A stretch of 11,483 bases of DNA. It comes from Oligoflexia bacterium. GTDB taxonomy: Bacteria; Bdellovibrionota; UBA1018; CAIMNF01. How positions within the stretch are numbered: the first letter of the stretch is position 1; every line of letters begins with the position of its first letter. The notes beneath the pieces are model-generated. The model was not told the DNA's origin. It ran no database searches and saw nothing but the letters and a program-made list of their open reading frames with translations. Of this stretch, positions 1 through 7,477 are shown piece after piece. Made by a program: the position numbers and the translations under genes. Location of the stretch: NCBI GenBank assembly GCA_903858975.1, contig CAIOKW010000081.1, positions 1-11,483 of the forward strand, in the 5' to 3' direction.

Positions 1-11
1 AGGAAGCTTAC

Positions 12-1808
12 ATGTCTAAAAATATAAGAAATTTCTGCATCATTGCGCACATTGACCACGGTAAATCCACCTTGGCGGATCGTCTGTTAGAAAAAACAGG
101 TACGGTAACCGCACGAGAAATGGAGTCCCAATTTCTGGATAATATGGATCTGGAGCGCGAGCGTGGAATCACAATTAAAGCGCAAAGTGTTCGTCTGAAG
201 TACAAAGCAAAAAACGGGCAAGATTATATTTTGAATTTGATCGATACGCCGGGCCATGTGGACTTTACGTATGAGGTTTCTCGTTCACTTGCGGCCTGTG
301 AGGGCGCGATTTTGGTTGTCGATGCAACTCAAGGGGTAGAAGCTCAAACACTCGCCAATGTTTTCTTGGCACTGGAGAACAATCTCGAAGTATTCCCGGT
401 CATCAACAAAATCGACCTGCCTTCAGCTGATCCCGAAAAAGTAAAAAAGGAAGTCGAAGACACCATTGGTCTCGTCGATGTTTCCCGCTCGGTCTTAGCG
501 AGTGCGAAATCAGGAATCGGCATTGAAGATGTTCTAGAAGCGGTTGTAAATTACATTCCGCCACCTGCGGATGACGATAACGGAAAACTTCGCGCACTCA
601 TTTTTGATAGCTGGTTTGATCCGTATCAAGGGGTGATTGCGCTCATTCGTGTTTTCAACGGTGTGGTGAAGCCGGGGATGAAAATTAAGCTTTTCCACGT
701 CGGCAAGGAATATGAAGTTCAAAAGGTCGGAACCTTTGCTCCGAAGTACCGTGATGTCGATCAGCTCGCATCCGGCGAAGTGGGTGCAATTATTTGCGGA
801 ATTAAAGACGTTCGAGACATGAAGGTCGGAGATACCATCATGTCTTTCGCGGACCCACTTTCAGAGCCGCTATCCGGTTTTGCAGAAGCAAAGCCGATGG
901 TTTTTTGCGGAGTTTATCCTGTTGATTCTGACGATTATCATGATCTGAAAGAGGCCCTCGAAAAATTAAAATTGACTGATTCGGCAATCGCCTTTGAGCC
1001 AGAGACTTCAACGGCTCTCGGCTTTGGTTTTCGCTGCGGATTCTTAGGCCTCCTTCATATGGATGTGGTCCAAGAACGCCTAGAGCGTGAGTATGGACTT
1101 AATATCATCACGACCGCTCCTTCTGTTGTTTATCGAGTCACCAAACTTGATGGTGAAGTGCTCATGGTTGAAAACCCAGCAAAGCTTCCAGATCCAATCA
1201 AAATTGAAACCATCGAAGAGCCGTACATTCGCTTGAGTGTTCACATGCCTGCAGAATATGTGGGTGTAGTGATGGCGCTATGTAATGATCGACGCGGGAT
1301 TCAAGAGAAGCTTGATTTCGTAACGAGTGATCGCGTGACATTGATTTATCATCTTCCACTTGCTGAGATGGTTTTTGATTTCTACGACAAATTGAAGTCA
1401 TCCACTCGTGGATATGCATCGATGGATTATCAAATTCTAGATTACCGTGCGTCGGATCTGGTGAAGATGGATATTCTCATCAACGCCGAACCGGTAGATG
1501 CACTCTCTTTGATTATTCACAAAGATAAGGCACACACTCGTGGCCGAGAACTCGCAAAGAAAATGAAAGAACTCATTGAGCGCCAGATGTTTGAAATCGC
1601 AATTCAGGCATCGATTGGATCAAAGATCGTTGCGCGTGAAACCATTTCTGCTTATCGCAAAAACGTGACTGCCAAGTGTTACGGTGGGGATATCTCCCGT
1701 AAGCGAAAACTCCTCGAGAAGCAAAAAGAGGGTAAGAAGCGCATGAAGCAGGTGGGATCAGTCGAGATTCCGCAAGAGGCTTTCCTTGCTGTCCTGAAGG
1801 TGGATTGA
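12..1808 (+). CDS. lepA: Elongation factor 4 (LepA), translational GTPase
   Basis: Ribosome-associated GTPase of the EF-G-like family; known family members act on elongating or assembling ribosomes and are often found at the membrane as well as in the cytoplasm. All GTPase motifs are visible: G1 AHIDHGKST (residues 12-20), G2 RGIT (51-54), G3 DTPGH with the catalytic His (78-82), G4 NKID (132-135) and G5 SAK (164-166). The C-terminal third carries the LepA-specific domain, ending in a basic stretch with YGGDISRKRKLLEKQK and the typical GSVEIPQEAF close. At 598 residues it is full length for the family. The start is supported by AGGA at positions 1-4, 7 nt before the ATG; any promoter lies outside the window. 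The next gene follows after 3 nt. Identification is firm; the downstream partner is not the signal peptidase gene lepB that often follows lepA in proteobacteria. Confidence 0.98.
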   Translation: MSKNIRNFCIIAHIDHGKSTLADRLLEKTGTVTAREMESQFLDNMDLERERGITIKAQSVRLKYKAKNGQDYILNLIDTPGHVDFTYEVSRSLAACEGAILVVDATQGVEAQTLANVFLALENNLEVFPVINKIDLPSADPEKVKKEVEDTIGLVDVSRSVLASAKSGIGIEDVLEAVVNYIPPPADDDNGKLRALIFDSWFDPYQGVIALIRVFNGVVKPGMKIKLFHVGKEYEVQKVGTFAPKYRDVDQLASGEVGAIICGIKDVRDMKVGDTIMSFADPLSEPLSGFAEAKPMVFCGVYPVDSDDYHDLKEALEKLKLTDSAIAFEPETSTALGFGFRCGFLGLLHMDVVQERLEREYGLNIITTAPSVVYRVTKLDGEVLMVENPAKLPDPIKIETIEEPYIRLSVHMPAEYVGVVMALCNDRRGIQEKLDFVTSDRVTLIYHLPLAEMVFDFYDKLKSSTRGYASMDYQILDYRASDLVKMDILINAEPVDALSLIIHKDKAHTRGRELAKKMKELIERQMFEIAIQASIGSKIVARETISAYRKNVTAKCYGGDISRKRKLLEKQKEGKKRMKQVGSVEIPQEAFLAVLKVD

Positions 1809-1811
1809 TTC

Positions 1812-3344
1812 ATGTCTCGCGCTCTGATTTGGGGTGCTGCGCTCCTGGCTCTGATCAAGATCAGCCTTGCTGCTGTTTTCCCTGTTTTTGGTGATGAGGC
1901 TTACTATATTTTCTGGGGCTCACACCCGGCAGGTGGATATTATGATCTCCCACCCATGGTGGGTTGGTGGCTTGCGCTCTTGACTCAGTTTTCGCTGAAT
2001 CCTTTGTGGTTGAGGATCTTTAATTTACTGACAGCATTCTTGGTGGCTTTAGGTCTTTATGAAATCACGCTTCCGCTTCTTGGAAAGAGCCGCGCACCCA
2101 TGGCGAGTTTATTGTTTTTGTTTTTGCCCCTTCCGTTTTTGACGGTGATCTCATTTCCAGACGTTCCGCTACTTCTTTTTGGATTTCTATCTTCCTTACT
2201 GTTTTTTAAAGGAGTACAAAATTCAAAGTTGAGATTCTCCCCTGAAGTGTTTCTATCTGGCTCCCTCTGGGGTGCGGCATTTCTTTCTAAGTACTTTGCG
2301 GTTTTTTTGCTTCCCGCCTTCGTGATCTGGTTTGCTTTAGTTCAGGGGCGACGCATGAGGGATGTGTTTTTGTTCGCTCTGGGTGCCACTCCGTTTGTGT
2401 TTCAGCACCTTTGGTGGAATCGCAACCACTGCTGGGCCAATTTTGTATTTAATCTGATCACGCGACAAAAGGTTTATGAGGGTTCCGTGTATCAGACTTT
2501 CGGTTTTTTTCTAGTCTACCTGGTCTTGGTAGGTGGGCCAATTTTGCTTTCGGTCACACAATTTAGAAATACCAGCTTCTCGACTGATTCAGGTTATGAG
2601 TCGATCTCTCTCAAGCGACTCCGTACATTTTTCCTCCTGCTCTGGTTAATCCCGATCTTGATTTTTGCAGTGACTGCGCTCCTTGGCCGCGGGCAAGGGT
2701 TACACTGGCTTCTCTATTTGACGCCCTATTTTGTAGGTTGGAGTGTTCTTTTCTATTCCGAGGCCAGAATCCGTTTTGCGGTATACTTTTCAGGGGTCTT
2801 GTCGGGAACCTTGGGCCTGTTCATGATCATGGCTTTTCTTTTCCCCGATTCAATGTTGTCGCATTTTTTTAAAGGGCAGCGGGCATTTGAGTTTCAGCTG
2901 TTGAGTCATCCTCAAGCGTTTGTAACTGAAATAAAACCCGAACTCGAGGGGGTAAGCGAAGTGTTTTTAGGGGGCTACACACTTGCGGCTGAGTTTGATG
3001 ATGTGTTTAGACGCTTTGATCAAAAGATCCCCGTATCGGTTTGGGCAGAAGGTTCACGGTTTGGTAGGGTATTTGATTGGACCAGTGATCTTTCAACTCT
3101 CGAAGGGAAGCGCATTGCGATTCTGACAGCCGGTCCGTTTTTTCCTGGAGAGCGACAGCATTACTTTTCATCTCTGCGGACCTTGAAGAAAGAATTCCGA
3201 GGTGCTCCGTATACGCTCGCCATTGGGGAATCCTTTCAGGCAAAAAAATATCAAAATGAGGTCATTCGTCCTGCGATTGAAAAGTACTACCCGGATTTTC
3301 TAGGTGGGGCTTGCTCATTGAAGGAGAATGTCGATGCCCACTGA
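1812..3344 (+). CDS. GT39/ArnT-like polytopic membrane glycosyltransferase
   Basis: Predicted integral membrane glycosyltransferase of the PMT/ArnT superfamily, which uses polyprenyl-phosphate sugars at the outer face of the inner membrane. The N-terminus has a hydrophobic helix (about 5-24) followed by a loop with FGDEAYY (D28-E29, the expected acidic pair) and GGYYDLPPMVGWW (41-53), the GT39 signature. Many further hydrophobic segments run to about residue 352, and the last 150 residues are a soluble domain, as in ArnT-like proteins. Length (510 aa) fits the family. An AGGTGG at 1798-1803, inside the end of lepA, lies 8 nt before the ATG, so translation is probably coupled to lepA. The 3' end overlaps the permease gene by 11 nt. 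The acceptor (lipid A, another lipid or a protein) cannot be told from sequence. The family call is secure; a name such as arnT is not justified. Confidence 0.88.
   Translation: MSRALIWGAALLALIKISLAAVFPVFGDEAYYIFWGSHPAGGYYDLPPMVGWWLALLTQFSLNPLWLRIFNLLTAFLVALGLYEITLPLLGKSRAPMASLLFLFLPLPFLTVISFPDVPLLLFGFLSSLLFFKGVQNSKLRFSPEVFLSGSLWGAAFLSKYFAVFLLPAFVIWFALVQGRRMRDVFLFALGATPFVFQHLWWNRNHCWANFVFNLITRQKVYEGSVYQTFGFFLVYLVLVGGPILLSVTQFRNTSFSTDSGYESISLKRLRTFFLLLWLIPILIFAVTALLGRGQGLHWLLYLTPYFVGWSVLFYSEARIRFAVYFSGVLSGTLGLFMIMAFLFPDSMLSHFFKGQRAFEFQLLSHPQAFVTEIKPELEGVSEVFLGGYTLAAEFDDVFRRFDQKIPVSVWAEGSRFGRVFDWTSDLSTLEGKRIAILTAGPFFPGERQHYFSSLRTLKKEFRGAPYTLAIGESFQAKKYQNEVIRPAIEKYYPDFLGGACSLKENVDAH
3321..3326 (+). 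promoter_or_regulatory. Ribosome binding site deciding the permease start
   Basis: AAGGAG sits 7 nt before the ATG at 3334 but only 1 nt before an in-frame ATG at 3328. The spacing favours 3334, which gives a 250-residue permease starting MPTELL rather than the longer MSMPTELL form. Confidence 0.75.
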
Positions 3345-4086
3345 GTTGCTTCTTATATTTTCAGGTATTGTCGCAGGTTCGATTGATAGCATCGCAGGCG
3401 GGGGCGGCCTCATTACCCTTCCAACGCTCAGTACTCTTTTAGAGCCGGGACCTCATGCGATTGGCACAAACAAGATTGTGGGAACCATGGGTGCGCTCAT
3501 TGCGTTTTTGGTTTACTTAAAAAAGCAGCCGCTCAATCTGAAGAAGGGATTGTCATTTATTCTCTCCGTGGGCGCGGGCTCCCTGCTTGGTTCTTTGTGT
3601 TCGCCCCTCATTCCAAAAGTCTATTTTCGGTATTTTTTGATCGCTGCCTGTCCCTTGGTTCTGTTTGTTCTTTGGAATAAACAGATGTTTGTTCAAGAAA
3701 TCAAAGACCACGTTAAAAAGAAACTCTCGAGCTTGATTGCGGCCGGGACTTTGGTTGGTTTTTATGACGGATTTTTTGGTCCAGGGGGCGGGACGTTCAT
3801 GCTTCTCGGGCTCCTTTGGGGGGTGAGGCTCCCCTTGTTTGAGGCCTTGTTACTCTCGAAACTTGCCAATACGCTTTCAGCCGGTGTGTCACTCATTTCC
3901 TACGGTGTTCAGGGCTTTGTTCATGTTCGATATGGTGTGATCATGGCGCTTGGAATGACCGCAGGAAGCTTTATGGGCGCAAGGCTCGCCTCTAATCGAG
4001 CTGAAAAAGTGGTCCGCCCGGTCTTAGTGCTCGTCGTATGCCTTTTGATGGCAGTTCAATTGAGAGAAGTAATCAATTCCCATTGA
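3334..4086 (+). CDS. TauE/SafE family membrane permease
   Basis: Polytopic inner-membrane protein of the TauE/SafE (sulfite exporter/DUF81) family, whose members are proposed to move sulfonates, sulfite or other small organic anions. The family's two-fold repeat is plain: the first half opens with GIVAGSIDSIAGGGGLITLP (11-30) followed by GTNK (44-47), and the second with VGFYDGFFGPGGGTFMLL (141-158) followed by KLANT (176-180). About eight hydrophobic segments are visible, with a basic cytoplasmic-looking stretch at 122-131. The length of 250 aa is normal. The gene overlaps the end of the GT39 gene by 11 nt, and pyrB starts 47 nt downstream. Placement before pyrimidine genes hints at no specific substrate, so the transported compound is unknown. 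The start was chosen by ribosome-binding-site spacing. Confidence 0.9.
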   Translation: MPTELLLIFSGIVAGSIDSIAGGGGLITLPTLSTLLEPGPHAIGTNKIVGTMGALIAFLVYLKKQPLNLKKGLSFILSVGAGSLLGSLCSPLIPKVYFRYFLIAACPLVLFVLWNKQMFVQEIKDHVKKKLSSLIAAGTLVGFYDGFFGPGGGTFMLLGLLWGVRLPLFEALLLSKLANTLSAGVSLISYGVQGFVHVRYGVIMALGMTAGSFMGARLASNRAEKVVRPVLVLVVCLLMAVQLREVINSH

Positions 4087-4133
4087 ACACTTGAACCCCC
4101 ATGGGGTAGCTTTGAATTCCGGGAGGGACGCTT
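4087..4133 (+). promoter_or_regulatory. pyrB leader: possible weak promoter, palindrome and strong RBS
   Basis: The only gap of any size in the six-gene block. It holds a perfect 10-bp palindrome CCCCATGGGG (4097-4106) and a strong ribosome binding site GGGAGG (4121-4126), 7 nt before the pyrB ATG. TTGAAC occurs at 4083-4088 and 4091-4096; the first, with TAGCTT (4107-4112) 18 nt on, is a weak -35/-10 candidate. There is no room for a PyrR-type attenuator and no U-tract terminator. The RBS is solid; the promoter is a guess. Confidence 0.3.
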
Positions 4134-5069
4134 ATGTTCCCGGATAGCTTGACCACCATTCGCGGCCTTGATCATCGAACCCTTCGTGCATTTTTGTCGC
4201 TGACAGAGCAGATCAAAAGCACCCCAGAGAAATTTAATACAACCCTCAAGGGAAAAACGATTCTTCAGTTCTTCGTGGAGAATTCCACTCGGACCCGAAT
4301 GTCATTTGAGGCGGCAACTCGGAAACTTGGGGGCACCAGTATTGCCTTTGCAGCTTCTTCCTCGAGTCTTCAAAAGGGCGAAACCTTGCTCGACACCGTT
4401 CAAGTCATTCAACAATACGGAGTGAATGCAATTGTCATGCGTCACTCCTCGGGAGGTTCTCCTGATCTCGTTGCAAAAGCGACAGCGCTTCCGGTGATCA
4501 ATGCGGGGGACGGAAGTCATGAGCACCCGACGCAAGCGCTTTTAGATTGTTTTACATTAGCTGAGTACTGGAAATCAGATCTCACCCAAGATCAGCCCTT
4601 TTCTGGAAAATCGATTGTCATTATCGGAGATACGCTCCAATCACGAGTGACTCGATCAAACATTCACCTCATGACCACGCTCGGCGCGCAAGTCTTTTTG
4701 AGTGGTCCGTCCACGCTCACGATTAAGAACTTAAGTCTATTCCCTGAAGTAAGGTACATTCCCTTCCCTGATGCTATTTTGAACTCAGTGGATGCGGTGA
4801 TGGCGCTTCGGATTCAATTTGAACGCGGAAATAAAGGTGTGATTCCTTCGATTGAGGAGTATCGAACCTTCTGGGGATTAACCCATGAGCGAGTTTCTAA
4901 AATGAAGCCTGAAGCCAAAATCCTTCATCCGGGTCCGATGAATCGAGGAGTGGAAATTGATCCAGAGGTCGCGGATTCGGATCGATCACTCGTGCTCAAT
5001 CAAGTTGAAAATGGAGTGTTTGCCCGGATGGCCGTATTGGGTGCGCTCGTAGGAGGATTAAAGCCATGA
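4134..5069 (+). CDS. pyrB: Aspartate carbamoyltransferase catalytic subunit
   Basis: Condenses carbamoyl phosphate with L-aspartate to N-carbamoyl-L-aspartate, the committed step of pyrimidine synthesis. Active-site elements are all present: STRTR (51-55) for carbamoyl phosphate, the mobile-loop KGE (81-83) contributed to the neighbouring subunit, R103, HPTQALLD (131-138), SRVTRSN (170-176), ALRIQFER (224-231) and HPGPMNRG (265-272). At 311 aa it is the size of stand-alone catalytic chains; no regulatory pyrI follows. The start has GGGAGG 7 nt upstream. The stop overlaps the pyrC start by 4 nt (ATGA), suggesting coupled, roughly equal synthesis. Because pyrC directly follows, a physical ATCase-dihydroorotase assembly, as described for Aquifex, is possible but not shown by the sequence. 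Confidence 0.97.
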   Translation: MFPDSLTTIRGLDHRTLRAFLSLTEQIKSTPEKFNTTLKGKTILQFFVENSTRTRMSFEAATRKLGGTSIAFAASSSSLQKGETLLDTVQVIQQYGVNAIVMRHSSGGSPDLVAKATALPVINAGDGSHEHPTQALLDCFTLAEYWKSDLTQDQPFSGKSIVIIGDTLQSRVTRSNIHLMTTLGAQVFLSGPSTLTIKNLSLFPEVRYIPFPDAILNSVDAVMALRIQFERGNKGVIPSIEEYRTFWGLTHERVSKMKPEAKILHPGPMNRGVEIDPEVADSDRSLVLNQVENGVFARMAVLGALVGGLKP

Positions 5070-6364
5070 TTCTAATTTCTGGGGCAAGAGTCGTAGATCC
5101 TACTCAAAATCGAGATGGCCTATTTGATCTCCTGATTGAAAACGGACTCATCAAGGCCATCGATCAGCCGGGTGCGTTTGATTCTGTGAGTGTTCGGGAG
5201 CGGGTGGATGCAAAAAATAAAGTCATCACGCCAGGATTCATTGATGTGCACGTGCACCTTCGTGAGCCAGGTTTCGAGCATAAAGAAACGGTGAAAACCG
5301 GATCGCTTGCAGCCATTCAGGGCGGATTTACCAGCATCGCACCGATGGCCAATACCGAACCCGTGAATGACAATGCAATCGTTACAAAATTTATTCTGGG
5401 AAGAGCAAAGAGTGCAAACCTTGCTCGCGTGTTTCCGATTGGAGCGGTGACCAAAGGGCAAAAGGGCGAGGAGCTCGCTGAGATTGGATTGATGGCAAAG
5501 GAAGGAATTCGCGCCATCAGTGATGATGGAATGCCGGTCATGAACTCAGCGCTCATGAGGCGTGCCATGGAGTACGCTCGAATGTTTGATCTTCCGGTGA
5601 TTAGTCACGCGGAGGATTTGAATCTCTCTAAGGGCGCTCCGATGACAGAAGGGGCGGTTTCTTCATTGCTAGGCTATGCTGGTAATCCAAATGCCTCTGA
5701 AGAAATCATGGTGGCTCGTGAAGTTGCGCTTTGTCGCGCCACCGGTGCTCGGGTTCACATCGCACATATTTCCACCCGTGAAGGAATTGAGATCGTCAGG
5801 CGGGCAAAAGAGGCGGGCCTTCCCATTACGGCTGAAGTGACCCCCCATCATTTGATGTTAAATGAGCTCACTTTGTTGAATGCTTCTCATTCGTGTGTTC
5901 ATCATCAACTGAAAACTGATTATAAGATGGCCCCGCCCCTCCGTTCAGAGAAAGATCAAGAAGTACTCCTTCAGGCGCTAAAGTCGGGGCTCATTGATAT
6001 GGTTGCCTCCGATCACGCGCCTCATGGCTGCGTGGATAAGGAAGTAGAGTTTGAGCTCGCCGCAAACGGGATCTTGGGTCTTCAAACAACGGTTCCCCTT
6101 ATGCTGGGGCTGGTTCAGCGGGGAGGGCTCTCTTTGAATCGAATGGTGGAAGTCTTAGCTGTCGCTCCGGCTCGGCTTTTGGGGCTTCGGGACTTGGGAT
6201 CGCTTGAGCCTGGAATGGCCGCCGACCTCGTTGTGCTCGACTTAGAGATCGATTGGACCCTCAACCGAGAGGACTTGGCCTCCATCAGTGAGAATAGTCC
6301 ATTTTTGGGTAGAAAATTTAAAGGCAAAGTCATCAAAACGATGGTAGGAGGAGAGTGGAAATGA
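5066..6364 (+). CDS. pyrC: Dihydroorotase, class I type
   Basis: Zinc amidohydrolase that interconverts N-carbamoyl-L-aspartate and dihydroorotate, the third step of UMP synthesis. The metal and catalytic ligands are in place: HVHLREPG with H62 and H64, SDDG with D153 (the Asp-bridged type), H181 in SHAED, H234 in HIAHIST and the catalytic D316 in SDHAPHG, with H320. N96, a substrate contact, is kept, though the usual MPNT reads MANT. Two oddities are discussed as findings: the usual KMNPPLR reads KMAPPLR (A289), and the loop before it is longer than in Bacillus PyrC and rich in His and Cys (272-281). At 432 aa it has class I length. The ligand set argues for an active enzyme rather than an inactive PyrC' scaffold. 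The gene overlaps pyrB and carA by 4 nt each. Confidence 0.96.
   Translation: MILISGARVVDPTQNRDGLFDLLIENGLIKAIDQPGAFDSVSVRERVDAKNKVITPGFIDVHVHLREPGFEHKETVKTGSLAAIQGGFTSIAPMANTEPVNDNAIVTKFILGRAKSANLARVFPIGAVTKGQKGEELAEIGLMAKEGIRAISDDGMPVMNSALMRRAMEYARMFDLPVISHAEDLNLSKGAPMTEGAVSSLLGYAGNPNASEEIMVAREVALCRATGARVHIAHISTREGIEIVRRAKEAGLPITAEVTPHHLMLNELTLLNASHSCVHHQLKTDYKMAPPLRSEKDQEVLLQALKSGLIDMVASDHAPHGCVDKEVEFELAANGILGLQTTVPLMLGLVQRGGLSLNRMVEVLAVAPARLLGLRDLGSLEPGMAADLVVLDLEIDWTLNREDLASISENSPFLGRKFKGKVIKTMVGGEWK
6346..6351 (+). promoter_or_regulatory. Ribosome binding site deciding the carA start
   Basis: AGGAGG lies 9 nt before the ATG at 6361 and only 3 nt before an in-frame GTG at 6355. The ATG is preferred; it also produces an ATGA overlap with the pyrC stop, the same arrangement as at the pyrB/pyrC junction. 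Confidence 0.75.
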
Positions 6365-7473
6365 AAGGTTTAATTGTACTCCCCGGAGCTCATGGTGATG
6401 TAATTCTCGAAGGCGAACTCTTTGGAGCTGTTTCGGCAGATCCTCGGAAGAATGTCGTTTTTGGTGAATTGGTGTTTAATACCTCGATGACTGGATATCA
6501 GGAGATCTTAACGGATCCCTCATATGCGGGACAAATGGTGTGTTTCACGGCAGCTCATATTGGAAATACGGGAGCAAATAGTGAAGACCTTGAGAGTTCT
6601 CACATTTATGCAGAGAGCCTGATTCTCGCAAGCTACACACCTAAGCCTTCAAATTTTAGATCAGAAGAGACCCTTGAGTCCTTCATGAAGAAAAATCAAA
6701 AAATCGGAATTCACGGGGTCGACACTCGTCGATTGACCCTGCTTCTCCGTGATCGCGGCGTCACTCCGGGAATGATTATTCCTGAATCACTTCTGGGCGA
6801 AATTGAAACCTTGAAAAAGGAACTTGCAGCCCAAAACTACGATCAGATTGATTGGATTAAGCGAGTCAGCACCAAAGAGGCTTATCAGTTTAAATCAACG
6901 GCTCCTGCGGGCCAGCCTCATTTTAAGGTCGTGGCTTACGATTTTGGAATCAAGGGACAGCTTTTAAGGGATCTAGCCGCAAGAGGGTGTGACCTCACAG
7001 TGGTTCCGTGTGATTTCCCGGCTGAAAAAGTTCTCGAGATGAAACCCCAGGGTGTGTTTCTTTCCAATGGCCCGGGCGATCCGAAGCTTGCGACTTATGC
7101 CGTTCAGAACGTGAAAGCGCTTCTCGGCAAGACTCCAATTTTCGGAGTCTGTATGGGTCACCAAGTACTATCGCTTGCGATGGGCGGGGAAACTTACAAG
7201 CTGAAGTTTGGTCATCGGGGTGGGAACCAACCGGTGAAGAACCTCGAAAGCACCTCGGTTGAAATCAGCTCTCATAATCATGGCTATGCCGTAAACCCAG
7301 AGACCCTTCCTGCTTCCGTGAAGCTCACGCACGTGAACTTAAACGATAATTGTTGCGAAGGAATCTCTGTGCCGAGCCAAAAGGCATTCTCGGTACAATA
7401 CCACCCAGAGAGCTCCCCGGGGCCACACGACTCCGGTTACCTGTTTGATCAGTTCATCAAAATGATGCAATAA
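6361..7473 (+). CDS. carA: Carbamoyl-phosphate synthase small (glutaminase) subunit
   Basis: Hydrolyses glutamine and channels ammonia to the large subunit CarB, supplying carbamoyl phosphate for pyrimidines and arginine. The N-terminal CPSase small-chain domain opens with LEGELFGA and contains FNTSMTGYQEILTDPSY (39-55). The C-terminal class I glutamine amidotransferase domain shows FGVCMGHQ with nucleophile C264, and the rest of the triad H348 and E350 in YHPESSPGP. NGPGDP (236-241) and the SHNHGYAV segment (304-311) are also typical. Full length at 370 aa. Its start overlaps the pyrC stop by 4 nt. carB is not downstream; a minus-strand gene converges after a 4-nt gap, with no terminator hairpin between. 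Confidence 0.97.
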   Translation: MKGLIVLPGAHGDVILEGELFGAVSADPRKNVVFGELVFNTSMTGYQEILTDPSYAGQMVCFTAAHIGNTGANSEDLESSHIYAESLILASYTPKPSNFRSEETLESFMKKNQKIGIHGVDTRRLTLLLRDRGVTPGMIIPESLLGEIETLKKELAAQNYDQIDWIKRVSTKEAYQFKSTAPAGQPHFKVVAYDFGIKGQLLRDLAARGCDLTVVPCDFPAEKVLEMKPQGVFLSNGPGDPKLATYAVQNVKALLGKTPIFGVCMGHQVLSLAMGGETYKLKFGHRGGNQPVKNLESTSVEISSHNHGYAVNPETLPASVKLTHVNLNDNCCEGISVPSQKAFSVQYHPESSPGPHDSGYLFDQFIKMMQ

Positions 7474-7477
7474 GGCC

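Noticed and set aside
3334..4086. The permease as a dedicated orotate, uracil or sulfite transporter
   Set aside because: The TauE/SafE family is broad and the neighbours do not fix a substrate.
4097..4106. CCCCATGGGG palindrome before pyrB as an operator or terminator
   Set aside because: It has no loop, is not followed by a U-tract and is short enough to occur by chance; I keep it only as a note in the leader entry.
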